A DNA stretch of 64,000 bases from Pseudomonas sp. MPC6 (GTDB lineage Bacteria > Pseudomonadota > Gammaproteobacteria > Pseudomonadales > Pseudomonadaceae). Positions 26,408-36,524 of the stretch are shown piece after piece. Positions within the stretch are counted from its first letter, which is position 1. The number at the start of each line of letters is the position of its first letter. The translations under genes were made by a program, and so were the position numbers. The notes beneath the pieces were generated by a model. It was not told the DNA's origin. It saw only the letters and a program-made list of their open reading frames with translations, and made no database searches. The stretch is taken from the NCBI RefSeq assembly GCF_006094435.1, contig NZ_CP034783.1, positions 3,561,001 through 3,625,000 on the forward strand, written 5' to 3'.

Positions 26408-27838
26408 ATGTCGTCATCCATTCGTAAAGCCATCAGTACAGACGCATTGACCCGCCTGGCTCAAGCCATCGCGGTGGCTGTGTCCGCCACCCTGGCGGGC
26501 TGTTCCAGCCATGTGCCGCAGACCGACGCGACGCACGTTCCGAACCTTGCCGCGCGAGTCAAGCCAAAACCTGTGCTGCTCAGCGTGAAACCGACCCCGG
26601 AAATACCCCAGGATGTCTGGGAGCGCATGCGCCAGGGCTTCCAGCTGCAGGACAACGTCGGCGTCAACCCGCGTATCGAGCAACAGCGCCTGTGGTTCGC
26701 CAGCAACCCGTCATTCCTGGAAAACGCCGGCGATCGCGGCAGCCTGTACATCCATTACATCGTCGAACGCCTCGAAGAACGCAACATGCCGCTGGAGCTG
26801 GCGCTGCTGCCAGTCATTGAAAGCGCCTACAACCCGATGGCCTACTCCCGGGCCAACGCGGTGGGTCTGTGGCAATTCATCCCTTCCACCGGCCGCTACT
26901 TCAACCTGCGTCAGACCCGTTTCTACGATGGCCGGCGCGATATCACCGCCTCGACCACGGCGGCGATGGATTACCTGTCCCGCCTGCATGACATGTTCAA
27001 CGGTGACTGGTTGCTGGCCCTGGCGGCCTATAACGCCGGCGAAGGCACGGTCAGCCGGGCCATCGAGCGCAACGAAAAGCTCGGCCTGCCGACCGATTAC
27101 TGGAACCTGCCACTGCCGGCCGAAACCCAGGCCTACGTGCCGAAGCTGCTGGCGCTGTCGCAAGTGGTACTGGCACCGGACGCCTACGGCGTGAACCTCA
27201 ACCCGATCGCCAACGAACCCTACTTCCAGGTTGTCGAGATCAACCAGCGCATGGACCTGTCCAAGGTTGCCGCGGTGGCCAACATCGACGAAGACGAACT
27301 GTTCCAGCTCAACCCGGCGTTCAAACAGCGCACCACCATCGATGGCCCCCAGCATTTGCTGGTGCCGACATCCAAGGCGCAGCTGCTGACCACCAGCCTG
27401 TCGACCATGCGGCCTGACGAGTTGATCAGCAAGAAGCCGCTCAAGCCGGTCTTCGAAGGTGCCAACAGCCCGGCCATTGCCGGCGTCAAGCGTTCCTACC
27501 GGGTCAAGCGCGGCGACAACCTGGGCACCATCGCCAAGGCCAACAAGGTCGACGTCAAGGACCTGCAGCGCTGGAACAATCTGACCGGCAAGAATCTCAA
27601 GGCCGGTCAGACCCTGGTCATGCAGGACACTGCCAAGCGCAGCGCCGGACGCGTCAACACCGTGGTCGCGGCCACCAGCAAGAAGCAGCAGACCCAGTAC
27701 AAGGTCAAGCGAGGCGATTCGCTGTACATGGTGGCCAAGCGTTTCAATGTTGAAATGCAGCACCTCAAGCGCTGGAACCCCCGGATTGGCCAGGCGCTGA
27801 AGCCGGGACAGATGTTGACGGTGGCTTCGCCGCGTTAA
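26408..27838 (+). CDS. mltD: Membrane-bound lytic murein transglycosylase D
   Basis: A 476-residue envelope lipoprotein. The signal ends in LAGC with the lipidated Cys32. The SLT domain (~115-260) carries the catalytic Glu138 in LPVIESAYNPMAYSRANAVGLWQF and the later ALAAYNAGEGTV motif. Two LysM peptidoglycan-binding repeats lie near the C-terminus (YRVKRGDNLGTIAKANKV, ~360-402, and YKVKRGDSLYMVAKRFNV, ~430-473). It cleaves glycan strands with 1,6-anhydro product formation during wall remodelling. ATG at 26408 is chosen because it gives a compact lipoprotein signal. An ATG eight codons earlier overlaps the promoter zone. A REP doublet follows its stop directly. Confidence 0.95.
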   Translation: MSSSIRKAISTDALTRLAQAIAVAVSATLAGCSSHVPQTDATHVPNLAARVKPKPVLLSVKPTPEIPQDVWERMRQGFQLQDNVGVNPRIEQQRLWFASNPSFLENAGDRGSLYIHYIVERLEERNMPLELALLPVIESAYNPMAYSRANAVGLWQFIPSTGRYFNLRQTRFYDGRRDITASTTAAMDYLSRLHDMFNGDWLLALAAYNAGEGTVSRAIERNEKLGLPTDYWNLPLPAETQAYVPKLLALSQVVLAPDAYGVNLNPIANEPYFQVVEINQRMDLSKVAAVANIDEDELFQLNPAFKQRTTIDGPQHLLVPTSKAQLLTTSLSTMRPDELISKKPLKPVFEGANSPAIAGVKRSYRVKRGDNLGTIAKANKVDVKDLQRWNNLTGKNLKAGQTLVMQDTAKRSAGRVNTVVAATSKKQQTQYKVKRGDSLYMVAKRFNVEMQHLKRWNPRIGQALKPGQMLTVASPR

Positions 27839-27939
27839 TGTAGGAGCGAGCTTGCTCGCGATGGTCGTTAACGATAACGCGTGTTAACTGATTTAACGCG
27901 GCGCTGTCGAGCCGATCGCGAGCAAGCTCGCTCCTACAC
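27839..27939. repeat. REP doublet
   Basis: TGTAGGAGCGAGCTTGCTCGCGATGG begins two bases after the mltD stop codon, and the inverted CGCGAGCAAGCTCGCTCCTACA ends at 27939. The 160 bases from there to nppA1 contain a T9 run near 27965 and presumably the npp promoter, but no clear -35/-10 pair that I would defend. Confidence 0.92.
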
Positions 27940-28100
27940 AAACATCCCACGATTCCAGGGGCTTTTTTTTGCCTGTTGTTTCAAGGATGGCCATTATCCC
28001 CTGCAATTAACCGCGCATTAAATCCCCATCTTTTTCCTGCCCAGACAAGCTGTTACTGTACGGCCCACAAAGCCCAAGCCGCCTGGATCGGATCTCTGAC

Positions 28101-29933
28101 TTGAAGCGTCCCCTCCTCCTGTTCCTGATCAGCCTGGCCTTGAGCTCCCCCGCAAGCGCGACGATCAGCGAAAGCCATGGTTATGCGCAGTTCGGCACGC
28201 TCAAGTACCCGGCCAGATTTACCCACTTCGACTGGGTCAACCCGCAAGCGCCCAAGGGCGGCACCTTGCGGGTGATGGCGTTTGGCACCTTCGATACGCT
28301 CAATCCCTATACCTTCAAGGGCTCAAGCCCGGTTTCCACCGCCAATTTCCTGCAGTACGGCATCAACGAGCTCAACGAACCCTTGATGGTCGGCACAGGG
28401 CAGTACGCACCGTCCGGCGACGAGCCGACGTCCAGTTATGGCCTGATCGCCCAATCGGTGGAGTACAGCGAGGACCGCAGCTGGGTGGTGTTCAACCTGC
28501 GCCCGCAAGCGCGGTTCCATGATGGCTCGCCGATTACCGCCTACGACGTGGCGTTTTCCTATCGCCTGCTGCTCAAGGAGGGTCACCCGCAATACCGCAC
28601 CAATCTTCAGGAGGTGTCGCGGGTCGACATCCTCAACCCGCATCGGATCCGCTTCGTCTTCAAGCGCGCCGGCAATCCCTTGCTGATCCTGCGCCTGGGC
28701 GAGCTGCCGGTGCTGGCGCAGCACTACTGGAAAGGTCGCGACTTCAAGGCCACCACCTTCGAACCGCCCCTGGGCAGCGGCCCGTATCGCATTACCTCGG
28801 TCACGCCCGGGCGGCAGATCGTGTTCGAACGGGTCAAGGATTACTGGGGCAAGGACCTGCCGGTCAATCGCGGCAAGTACAACGTCGACCGCATGGAAGT
28901 GGAGTTCTACCGTGACAGCGACGTGGCGTTTGAAGCCTTCAAGGCCGGCGAATTCGACATTTACATCGAACACCAGGCCAAGAACTGGGAAAACGGCTAC
29001 AACTTCCCGGCGGTGCGCCGCGGCGACGTGATCAAGGCGCAGATTGCGCACCAGATCCCGACCCAGACCCAGGGTCTGTTCATGAACAGCCGGCGCCCGA
29101 CCTTCGCCGACGCCAGGGTCCGTGAAGCCTTGGGGATGATGTTCGACTTCGAGTGGACCAACCGCACGCTCTTCAGCGGCGCCTACAAGCGTGCGTTGAG
29201 CTACTACCCCAACAGCGAATTCTCGGCCACGGGCCTGCCGATCGGCCATGAATGGCTGATGCTCAAGCCCTATCGCGAGCAGTTACCGGCCCGGCTGCTC
29301 ACCGAGCCGTTCAGCCTGCCGCAGACCCAAGGCCGCGGCATCCCCCGGGAAACCCTGCGCAAGGCCCTGGGCCTGCTGGCCGAGGCCGGCTGGAAGCTCA
29401 ATGGCCAACGTTTGCAGAACGCCGCCGGGCAACCGTTGCGCCTGGAGACCCTGCTGGTCAACCCGAACCTGGAACGCATCCTTCAGCCCTACGTGGAAAA
29501 CCTCGCCAGCATCGGCATCGACGCCCGACTGCGCACGGTGGATCGCGCCCAGTACAAACAGCGCCTCGATCAGTTCGATTTCGACATGATCCTGATGACC
29601 CTCAACCAGACCCTCAGCCCCGGCCTTGAGCAATGGCTGTACTTCCACTCGAGCCAGGCCGGGGTCAAGGGCAGCAAAAACTACGCAGGCATCGCCAACC
29701 CGGTGGTCGACCACTTGCTGGAACACTTGCTCGCCGCGCAGACCCGCGACGAACAGGTCGCCGCCGGCAAGGCGCTGGACCGGGTGCTGCTGTGGCAGCA
29801 CTACATCATTCCCAACTGGTACCTCAATTATCACCGCCTGGCCTACCGTAACCGGTTAGCCTTTGTCACCACGCCGCCCTACACCCTGGGCCTGAGCGCA
29901 TGGTGGCTGAAATCTTCGGAGAAGGATCGATGA
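28101..29933 (+). CDS. nppA1: Extracellular solute-binding protein, family 5 (NppA1-like)
   Basis: A 610-residue periplasmic protein of the oligopeptide-binding SBP_bac_5 family, close to YejA. The start is TTG at 28101, immediately followed by a clean signal peptide (KRPLLLFLISLALSSPASA). No ATG lies nearby. Family features include FTHFDWVNPQAPKGGTLRVMAFGTFDTLNPYTFKG and LRPQARFHDGSPITAYDVAFSYRLL. It is the first gene of a five-gene ABC importer in the order that I recall for P. aeruginosa nppA1A2BCD, which imports peptidyl nucleoside antibiotics and peptides. Its stop overlaps the next start (ATGA). Substrate is inferred from synteny and family. Confidence 0.9.
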   Translation: MKRPLLLFLISLALSSPASATISESHGYAQFGTLKYPARFTHFDWVNPQAPKGGTLRVMAFGTFDTLNPYTFKGSSPVSTANFLQYGINELNEPLMVGTGQYAPSGDEPTSSYGLIAQSVEYSEDRSWVVFNLRPQARFHDGSPITAYDVAFSYRLLLKEGHPQYRTNLQEVSRVDILNPHRIRFVFKRAGNPLLILRLGELPVLAQHYWKGRDFKATTFEPPLGSGPYRITSVTPGRQIVFERVKDYWGKDLPVNRGKYNVDRMEVEFYRDSDVAFEAFKAGEFDIYIEHQAKNWENGYNFPAVRRGDVIKAQIAHQIPTQTQGLFMNSRRPTFADARVREALGMMFDFEWTNRTLFSGAYKRALSYYPNSEFSATGLPIGHEWLMLKPYREQLPARLLTEPFSLPQTQGRGIPRETLRKALGLLAEAGWKLNGQRLQNAAGQPLRLETLLVNPNLERILQPYVENLASIGIDARLRTVDRAQYKQRLDQFDFDMILMTLNQTLSPGLEQWLYFHSSQAGVKGSKNYAGIANPVVDHLLEHLLAAQTRDEQVAAGKALDRVLLWQHYIIPNWYLNYHRLAYRNRLAFVTTPPYTLGLSAWWLKSSEKDR

Positions 29934-31771
29934 AACCCGTCCGTGCCCTGCTGTTGCACGCCAGCGGCCTGTTGTTCGCCGGGCTGGCCTGCGCCGCCCC
30001 GCAACATGCCCTGACCTTGTACAACGAGCCGCCGAAATACCCGGCCGACTTCCAGCATTTCGATTACGTGAACCCCGATGCGCCCAAGGGCGGGATTTTC
30101 CGCCAGGCCGGGTTCGGCGGCTTCGACAGCCTCAACCCGTTCATCGGCAAGGGGGTACCGGCCGACGACATCGGCATGATCTACGACACCCTCGCCAAGC
30201 AAGGCCTGGACGAACCGTTCACCGAGTACGGGCTGGTCGCCGGCAAGATCGAGAAAGCCCCGGACAACAGCTGGGTGCGCTTTTACCTGCGCCCCGAAGC
30301 ACGTTTCCATGACGGCCATCCGATCCGTGCCGAAGACGTAGTGTTCAGCTTCGAGACCCTGACCAGGGACGGCGCTCCGCTTTACCGCGGTTACTACAGC
30401 GATGTCGCCGAAGCGATCGCCGAAGACCCGCTCAAGGTGCTGTTCAAATTCAAGCACAACAACAACCGCGAACTGCCGCTGATCCTCGGCCAGTTGCCGG
30501 TGCTGCCCAAACACTGGTGGGCCAGCCGCGACTTCAACAAGGGCAACCTGGAACCGCCGCTGGGCAGCGGCCCGTACAAGGTCAGCGAAGTCAAGGCCGG
30601 GCGCTCGGTGCGTTATGAGCGGGTCAAGGATTACTGGGGCAAGGACCTGCCGGTGAACCGCGGGTTCTACAACTTTGACGTCATGACCACCGACTATTAC
30701 CGCGACAACACCGTGGCCCTGGAAGCCCTCAAGGCCGGGCAGTTCGATTACTGGCTGGAGATGGCCGCGAAGAACTGGGCCAACGCCTACAACATCCCGG
30801 CCGTCACCGAGGGCAGGTTGATCAAGGAACAGATTCCCAACGGCAACCCCACCGGCATGCAAGGCTTTGTGTTCAACCTGCGGCGCCCGGTGTTCCAGGA
30901 CCTGCGCGTGCGCCAGGCCCTGACCCTGTTGCTGGACTTCGAATGGACCAACAAGCAACTGTTCAACGGCGCGTACGCGCGCACCCGCAGTTATTTCGAG
31001 AACTCGGAAATGGCCGCCACCGGTTTGCCGGACGCCGATCAGCTGGCGATTCTCGACCCGTTCCGCGGCAAGATCCCCGAGCAGGTCTTCAGCGAGGCAT
31101 TCCAGAACCCGGTCACCGATGGCAGCGGCATGATCCGCGCCCAGCAACGCCAGGCCTATCAACTGTTGCAAGAGGCCGGCTGGCGCATCGTCGAGGACAA
31201 GATGGTCGACGCCACCGGCAAACCGGTGACCATCGAATTCCTGCTGGCCCAGACCGAGTTCGAGCGGGTCCTGCTGCCGTTCAAGCGCAACCTGAGCGAC
31301 CTGGGGATCGACCTGGTGATCCGCCGGGTCGACGTCTCGCAGTACATCAACCGTGTGCGTTCACGGGACTTCGACATGATTGTCGGCAGCTTCCCGCAGT
31401 CCAACTCACCGGGCAACGAACAGCGCGAGTTCTGGATGGCCGCCGCGGCCGACAAACCCGGCAGCCGCAACTCCATGGGCCTGAAAGACCCGGTGGTGGA
31501 CCAGTTGGTCGAGCAACTGATCAACGCCGACTCGCGGCAAAGCCTGGTGGCCCACGCCCGGGCACTGGACCGGGTGCTGCAATGGGGCTACTACGTGATC
31601 CCCAACTGGCACATCAAGACCTCGCGCGTGGCCTACTGGAACCACATCGGCCACCCGGACATTTCACCCAAGTACGACATCGGCATCTCCACCTGGTGGG
31701 TCAAGCCCGACGCGAAACCTGCGGTAGAAGTCGAAACCAAACTGCAAGCCGACCCTGCGGGCACGGAGTAA
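29930..31771 (+). CDS. nppA2: Extracellular solute-binding protein, family 5 (NppA2-like)
   Basis: A 613-residue periplasmic binding protein, clearly a paralogue of the preceding gene (shared blocks such as [16 protein letters not shown] and DFEWTN.TLF.GAY). It has its own signal peptide ([19 protein letters not shown]) and starts at the ATG at 29930 after GAAGGA, overlapping the upstream stop. Two binding proteins feeding one permease suggest a widened peptide range. The C-terminus is longer and charged ([20 protein letters not shown]). Four bases separate it from nppB. An ATG at 29900 is in frame but would hide the signal peptide. Confidence 0.92.
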   Translation: MKPVRALLLHASGLLFAGLACAAPQHALTLYNEPPKYPADFQHFDYVNPDAPKGGIFRQAGFGGFDSLNPFIGKGVPADDIGMIYDTLAKQGLDEPFTEYGLVAGKIEKAPDNSWVRFYLRPEARFHDGHPIRAEDVVFSFETLTRDGAPLYRGYYSDVAEAIAEDPLKVLFKFKHNNNRELPLILGQLPVLPKHWWASRDFNKGNLEPPLGSGPYKVSEVKAGRSVRYERVKDYWGKDLPVNRGFYNFDVMTTDYYRDNTVALEALKAGQFDYWLEMAAKNWANAYNIPAVTEGRLIKEQIPNGNPTGMQGFVFNLRRPVFQDLRVRQALTLLLDFEWTNKQLFNGAYARTRSYFENSEMAATGLPDADQLAILDPFRGKIPEQVFSEAFQNPVTDGSGMIRAQQRQAYQLLQEAGWRIVEDKMVDATGKPVTIEFLLAQTEFERVLLPFKRNLSDLGIDLVIRRVDVSQYINRVRSRDFDMIVGSFPQSNSPGNEQREFWMAAAADKPGSRNSMGLKDPVVDQLVEQLINADSRQSLVAHARALDRVLQWGYYVIPNWHIKTSRVAYWNHIGHPDISPKYDIGISTWWVKPDAKPAVEVETKLQADPAGTE

Positions 31772-31775
31772 TCAG

Positions 31776-32849
31776 ATGCTGGCGTATATTTTTCGGCGAC
31801 TGCTGCTGATCATCCCGACCTTGCTCGGCATTTTGCTGATCAACTTCGTGATCATCCAGGCCGCCCCCGGCGGGCCGGTGGAACAGATGATCGCCAAGCT
31901 CGAAGGCTTCGAAGGCGCCACCAGCCGCATCGCCGGCGGTGGCGCCGAAGTCTCGGTGGCCGGTTCGGCCTATCGTGGGGCGCAAGGCCTGGACCCGGCG
32001 CTGGTCAAGGAAATCGAGCACATGTACGGCTTCGACAAATCGGCGCCGGAACGCTTGTGGATCATGATCAAGAACTACGCCAGCCTGGACTTCGGCGACA
32101 GCTTCTTCCGCGACGCCAAGGTCATCGACCTGATCAAGGAAAAGATGCCGGTGTCGATCTCGCTCGGGTTGTGGAGCACGCTGATCATGTACCTGGTGTC
32201 GATCCCCCTGGGGATCGCCAAGGCCACGCGCCACGGCAGCCACTTCGACGTCTGGACCAGCTCGTTGATCATCGTCGGCTACGCGATCCCGGCGTTCCTG
32301 TTCGCGATCCTGCTGATCGTGCTGTTCGCCGGAGGCAGCTACCTGGACTGGTTCCCGCTGCGCGGGCTGACCTCGAACAATTTCGACGAGTTAAGCATGG
32401 GCGGCAAGATACTCGACTACTTCTGGCACCTGGCCTTGCCGGTGACCGCACTGGTGATCGGCAACTTCGCGACCATGACCTTGCTGACCAAAAACAGCTT
32501 CCTCGACGAAATCAACAAGCAGTACGTCGTCACCGCCAAGGCCAAGGGCCTGACCAACCACCGCGTGCTCTATGGCCACGTGTTCCGCAACGCCATGTTG
32601 CTGGTGATCGCCGGGTTCCCGTCGGCGTTCATCGGCATCTTCTTCACCGGCTCGTTGCTGGTGGAAGTGATCTTCTCCCTCGACGGCCTCGGGCTGATGA
32701 GTTTTGAAGCGGCGATCAATCGCGACTACCCGGTGGTCTTCGGCACGCTGTTCATCTTTACCCTGCTGGGTCTGGTAGTGAAGCTGATCGGCGACCTCAC
32801 CTACACTTTTGTCGATCCGCGCATCGACTTCGAAAGCCGGGAGCATTGA
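31776..32849 (+). CDS. nppB: ABC transporter permease (YejB/NppB-like)
   Basis: A 357-residue inner-membrane permease of the DppB/OppB type with about six helices. The N-terminus [37 protein letters not shown] and the long insert at ~45-80 are typical of the YejB subgroup. The EAA loop that docks the ATPase is around [29 protein letters not shown] (~247-275). It forms the channel with the NppC-like protein one base downstream. Confidence 0.94.
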   Translation: MLAYIFRRLLLIIPTLLGILLINFVIIQAAPGGPVEQMIAKLEGFEGATSRIAGGGAEVSVAGSAYRGAQGLDPALVKEIEHMYGFDKSAPERLWIMIKNYASLDFGDSFFRDAKVIDLIKEKMPVSISLGLWSTLIMYLVSIPLGIAKATRHGSHFDVWTSSLIIVGYAIPAFLFAILLIVLFAGGSYLDWFPLRGLTSNNFDELSMGGKILDYFWHLALPVTALVIGNFATMTLLTKNSFLDEINKQYVVTAKAKGLTNHRVLYGHVFRNAMLLVIAGFPSAFIGIFFTGSLLVEVIFSLDGLGLMSFEAAINRDYPVVFGTLFIFTLLGLVVKLIGDLTYTFVDPRIDFESREH

Positions 32850-32850
32850 G

Positions 32851-33870
32851 ATGAACCTGTCCCCGCTCAATCGCCGACGTTTCGAACTGTTCAAGGCCAA
32901 CAAGCGTGGCTGGTGGTCGCTGTGGCTGTTTTTGCTGCTGTTCGGCCTGAGCCTTGGCGCCGAACTGATCGCCAACGACAAACCGCTGGTGGTGCACTAC
33001 GACAACGGCTGGTACTTCCCGGCGCTCAAACGCTACCCGGAAACCGCCTTCGGCGGCGAATTCCCGCTGGAAGCCAACTACAAGAGCCCGTACATCCGCG
33101 AACTGCTCAAGGCCAAGGACGCCTGGGTGCTGTGGGCGCCGATCCCCTACAGCTACCAGAGCATCAACTACGACCTGAAAGTCCCGGCCCCCGCGCCGCC
33201 CTCGACCGACAACCTGCTCGGCACCGATGACCAGGGCCGCGACGTGTTGGCCCGGGTGATTTACGGCTTCCGGATTTCGGTGCTGTTTGCCCTGTCCCTG
33301 ACCATTCTCAGCTCGATCATCGGTGTCATTGCCGGGGCCTTGCAGGGTTTCTATGGCGGTTGGGTCGACCTGGCCGGGCAGCGTTTCCTCGAGATCTGGT
33401 CCGGGTTGCCGGTGTTGTACCTGCTGATCATTCTTGCCAGTTTCGTCCAGCCGAACTTCTGGTGGCTGCTGGGGATCATGCTGCTGTTCTCGTGGATGAG
33501 CCTGGTGGATGTGGTGCGCGCCGAGTTCCTGCGCGGGCGCAACCTTGAATACGTGCGCGCGGCTCGGGCACTGGGGATGCAGAATGGTGCGATCATGTTC
33601 CGCCACATCCTGCCCAACGCCATGGTCTCGACCATGACCTTCATGCCGTTCATCCTGACCGGCGCCATCGGCACCCTGACCGCCCTCGATTTCCTGGGCT
33701 TCGGTTTGCCGCCGGGCGCACCGTCGCTGGGTGAACTGGTGGCCCAGGGCAAATCCAACCTGCAGGCGCCGTGGCTGGGCATGAGCGCGTTTGCGGTGTT
33801 GGCGTTGATGTTGAGTTTGCTGGTGTTCATCGGCGAGTCCGCTCGCGATGCCTTCGACCCGAGGAAGTGA
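32851..33870 (+). CDS. nppC: ABC transporter permease (YejE/NppC-like)
   Basis: A 339-residue inner-membrane permease of the DppC/OppC type. NRRRFELFKANKRGWWSLWLFLLLFGLSL is the cytoplasmic start and first helix. A periplasmic stretch (~45-135) follows, containing NLLGTDDQGRDVLARVIYGFRISVLFALSL, the usual DppC block. The EAA motif lies in RNLEYVRAARALGMQNGAIMFRHILPNAM. The ATG at 32851 follows GGGAG and lies one base after the nppB stop. An earlier in-frame start inside nppB is unsupported. Confidence 0.94.
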   Translation: MNLSPLNRRRFELFKANKRGWWSLWLFLLLFGLSLGAELIANDKPLVVHYDNGWYFPALKRYPETAFGGEFPLEANYKSPYIRELLKAKDAWVLWAPIPYSYQSINYDLKVPAPAPPSTDNLLGTDDQGRDVLARVIYGFRISVLFALSLTILSSIIGVIAGALQGFYGGWVDLAGQRFLEIWSGLPVLYLLIILASFVQPNFWWLLGIMLLFSWMSLVDVVRAEFLRGRNLEYVRAARALGMQNGAIMFRHILPNAMVSTMTFMPFILTGAIGTLTALDFLGFGLPPGAPSLGELVAQGKSNLQAPWLGMSAFAVLALMLSLLVFIGESARDAFDPRK

Positions 33871-33871
33871 A

Positions 33872-35482
33872 ATGAATCAGGACAATCTGATCGAAGTGCG
33901 CGACCTGGCCGTCGAATTCGTCGTCGGCGAGCGCGTGCAGCGGGTGGTCGAAGGCGTCAGCTTCGACATCAAGCGCGGCGAAACCCTCGCCCTGGTGGGC
34001 GAAAGCGGCTCAGGCAAATCGGTGACCGCGCACTCGATCCTGCGCCTGCTGCCCTACCCGCTCGCCCGGCATCCGTCCGGCACCATCGAGTATTCCGGGC
34101 AGAACCTGCTCGGCCTGAAAGAAAAAACCATCCGCCACATCCGCGGCAACCGGATCGCGATGATCTTCCAGGAGCCGATGACCTCGCTCAATCCGTTGCA
34201 CTCGATCGAGAAGCAGATCAACGAGGTGCTGGGCATCCACAAGGGCCTGATCGGTAAAGTCGCGACCAAGCGCACCCTGGAATTGCTGGAGATGGTCGGC
34301 ATCCCGGAGCCGGAGAAGCGCCTCAAGGCCCTGCCCCATGAACTGTCCGGCGGCCAGCGCCAACGGGTGATGATCGCCATGGCCCTGGCCAACGAACCGG
34401 AACTGCTGATTGCCGACGAACCGACCACCGCGCTGGATGTGACGGTGCAACTGAAAATCCTTGAATTGCTCAAGGAACTGCAGGCCCGACTGGGCATGGC
34501 GTTGCTGTTGATCAGCCACGATTTGAACCTTGTGCGAAGAATTGCGCATCGCGTATGTGTCATGCAGCGCGGTTGCATCGTCGAACAGGCATCGTGTGAA
34601 GAGTTGTTCCGCGCGCCGCAGCATCCGTACACTCGGGAACTGCTGGCAGCGGAGCCCGGCGGGACGCCTGCGAGCAATGTCATCGGCCCGCCTTTGTTGC
34701 AAGTCGAGGACCTGAAAGTCTGGTTCCCGATCAAGAAAGGCTTGCTGAAAAAGACCGTGGATCACATCAAGGCGGTGGACGGGATCAATTTCAGCCTGCC
34801 TCAAGGCCAGACCTTGGGGATTGTGGGAGAAAGCGGTTCCGGCAAGTCGACACTGGGTTTGGCGATTTTGCGGCTGATCGGCAGCCAAGGCACCATCCGT
34901 TTTGAAGGCAAGCAGCTAGACTGCCTGACGCAGCAACAGGTTCGACCGCTGCGTCGGGAGATGCAGGTGGTGTTTCAGGACCCGTTCGGCAGCCTGAGCC
35001 CCCGGATGTGCGTGAGCCAGATCGTCGGCGAAGGCCTGCGCATCCACAAGATGGGCACCGAGGCGGAACAGGAGCTGGCGATTATTGCGGCACTCAAGGA
35101 GGTAGGCCTGGACCCGGAAACCCGGAACCGCTACCCCCACGAATTTTCTGGTGGGCAGCGGCAGAGAATCGCCATTGCCCGGGCATTGGTGCTAAAACCG
35201 GCGTTGATTCTGCTGGACGAGCCGACCTCGGCCCTCGACCGGACAGTGCAACGCCAAGTGGTGGAGCTGCTGCGTTCACTGCAAACCAAGTACAACCTGA
35301 CGTATCTGTTTATCAGCCATGACCTGGCTGTCGTCAAAGCGCTGAGCCACCAGCTGATGGTGGTCAAGCAGGGCCAAGTGGTCGAACAGGGAGACGCGCA
35401 AAGTATTTTTGCCGCCCCCAAACATCCGTATACACAGCAGTTGCTGGAAGCCGCTTTCCTGGCACCAGCCACTGCGCAATAA
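33872..35482 (+). CDS. nppD: ABC transporter ATP-binding protein with two NBDs (YejF/NppD-like)
   Basis: A 536-residue fused double ATPase that energises the NppBC channel. Each half carries a Walker A GESGSGKS (~46 and ~324), a signature (LSGGQRQR and FSGGQRQR), a Walker B ([13 protein letters not shown] and [13 protein letters not shown]) and a switch His ([20 protein letters not shown]). The linker after the first domain holds the oligopeptide-transporter C-terminal motif ([14 protein letters not shown]). The start ATG at 33872 follows GAGGAAGTGA. fabI follows after 22 bases. Confidence 0.95.
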   Translation: MNQDNLIEVRDLAVEFVVGERVQRVVEGVSFDIKRGETLALVGESGSGKSVTAHSILRLLPYPLARHPSGTIEYSGQNLLGLKEKTIRHIRGNRIAMIFQEPMTSLNPLHSIEKQINEVLGIHKGLIGKVATKRTLELLEMVGIPEPEKRLKALPHELSGGQRQRVMIAMALANEPELLIADEPTTALDVTVQLKILELLKELQARLGMALLLISHDLNLVRRIAHRVCVMQRGCIVEQASCEELFRAPQHPYTRELLAAEPGGTPASNVIGPPLLQVEDLKVWFPIKKGLLKKTVDHIKAVDGINFSLPQGQTLGIVGESGSGKSTLGLAILRLIGSQGTIRFEGKQLDCLTQQQVRPLRREMQVVFQDPFGSLSPRMCVSQIVGEGLRIHKMGTEAEQELAIIAALKEVGLDPETRNRYPHEFSGGQRQRIAIARALVLKPALILLDEPTSALDRTVQRQVVELLRSLQTKYNLTYLFISHDLAVVKALSHQLMVVKQGQVVEQGDAQSIFAAPKHPYTQQLLEAAFLAPATAQ

Positions 35483-35504
35483 CCTGAAAAGAGAGGAGCA
35501 ACAC

Positions 35505-36299
35505 ATGGGTTTTCTCGCCGGTAAGCGCGTACTGATCGTCGGTGTCGCCAGCAAGCTGTCCATCGCATCCGGCATCGCTGCCGCCATGCATCGCGAGGGC
35601 GCTGAGCTTGCCTTCACTTATCAGAACGACAAACTCAAGGGTCGTGTCGAAGAGTTCGCACAGAGCTGGGGTTCGAACCCGGACCTGTGCTTCCCGTGCG
35701 ACGTGGCCAGCGATGAAGAAATCGCCAAGGTCTTCGTTGAGCTGGGCAAGAAGTGGGACGGCCTGGACTGCATCGTGCACTCCGTCGGCTTCGCCCCGGG
35801 CGACCAACTGGACGGCGACTTCACCGAAGCCACCACCCGTGAAGGTTTCCGCATCGCTCACGACATCAGCGCCTACAGCTTCGTGGCCCTGGCCAAGGCC
35901 GGTCGCGAAATGATGAAGGGCCGCAATGGCAGCCTGCTGACCCTGTCGTACCTGGGCGCCGAGCGCACCATGCCCAACTACAACGTGATGGGCATGGCCA
36001 AGGCTTCCCTGGAAGCTGGCGTGCGTTACCTGGCCGGCTCCCTGGGCCCGGACGGCACCCGCGTCAACTGCGTATCGGCTGGCCCGATCCGTACCCTCGC
36101 GGCTTCCGGCATCAAGAACTTCCGCAAGATGCTGGCCGCCAACGAAGCGCAAACCCCGCTGCGTCGCAACGTCACCATCGACGAAGTCGGCAACGCCGGC
36201 GCCTTCCTGTGCTCGGACCTGGCGTCCGGCATCAGCGGCGAAATCATGTACGTGGACGGTGGTTTCAACACCACGGCCATGGGTAGCCTCGAAGAGTAA
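35505..36299 (+). CDS. fabI: Enoyl-[acyl-carrier-protein] reductase (NADH)
   Basis: A 264-residue short-chain dehydrogenase-fold enzyme that performs the last step of each fatty acid elongation cycle and is the triclosan target. The catalytic Tyr159 and Lys166 are in NYNVMGMAK with the Y-x6-K spacing of FabI, and [17 protein letters not shown] (13-29) is the NADH loop. GAGAGGAG precedes the ATG at 35505. It follows nppD by 22 bases and is closed by a strong terminator, so it can be read from the npp operon as well as from its own promoter. Confidence 0.97.
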   Translation: MGFLAGKRVLIVGVASKLSIASGIAAAMHREGAELAFTYQNDKLKGRVEEFAQSWGSNPDLCFPCDVASDEEIAKVFVELGKKWDGLDCIVHSVGFAPGDQLDGDFTEATTREGFRIAHDISAYSFVALAKAGREMMKGRNGSLLTLSYLGAERTMPNYNVMGMAKASLEAGVRYLAGSLGPDGTRVNCVSAGPIRTLAASGIKNFRKMLAANEAQTPLRRNVTIDEVGNAGAFLCSDLASGISGEIMYVDGGFNTTAMGSLEE

Positions 36300-36316
36300 T
36301 CTTCGGCTCTCCCACT

Positions 36317-36346
36317 AAAAAACCCGCCTCTTCAGGCGGGTTTTTT
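36317..36346 (+). terminator. Intrinsic terminator after fabI
   Basis: AAAAAACCCGCCT, a short loop and AGGCGGGTTTTTT form a perfect GC-rich stem with a six-T tail 18 bases after the fabI stop. The A-run on the other side makes it usable in both directions. Confidence 0.94.
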
Positions 36347-36377
36347 ATGCCCGAGATTTCAACCCTGACGCAATCCC

Positions 36378-36469
36378 CTGTAGGAGCAGGCTTGCCAGCG
36401 AAAGCGGTGTGTCAGTCACAGAGATGATGAATGTGCTGACGTCTTCGCCAGCAAGCCGGCTCCTACAAG
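36378..36469. repeat. REP doublet
   Basis: CTGTAGGAGCAGGCTTGCCAGCGAAAGCGG and its inverted partner CTTCGCCAGCAAGCCGGCTCCTACA lie between the fabI terminator and the ACCT microsatellite. Confidence 0.88.
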
Positions 36470-36472
36470 GTT

Positions 36473-36524
36473 ACCTACCTACCTACCTACCTACCTACCT
36501 ACCTACCTACCTACCTGCCTGCCT
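36473..36524. repeat. Tetranucleotide microsatellite (ACCT)11(GCCT)2
   Basis: Eleven perfect ACCT units (36473-36516) are followed by two GCCT units. The last unit overlaps the stop codon of the leftward GGDEF gene (36523-36525). The repeat lies wholly in the 3' flank of that gene and directly beside a REP doublet. Units of this kind change length by slippage. Confidence 0.97.

Noticed and set aside
36473..36524. Possible CRISPR or tandem-repeat array at the ACCT run
   Set aside because: Units are four bases without spacers, so it is a simple microsatellite. No cas genes are present.
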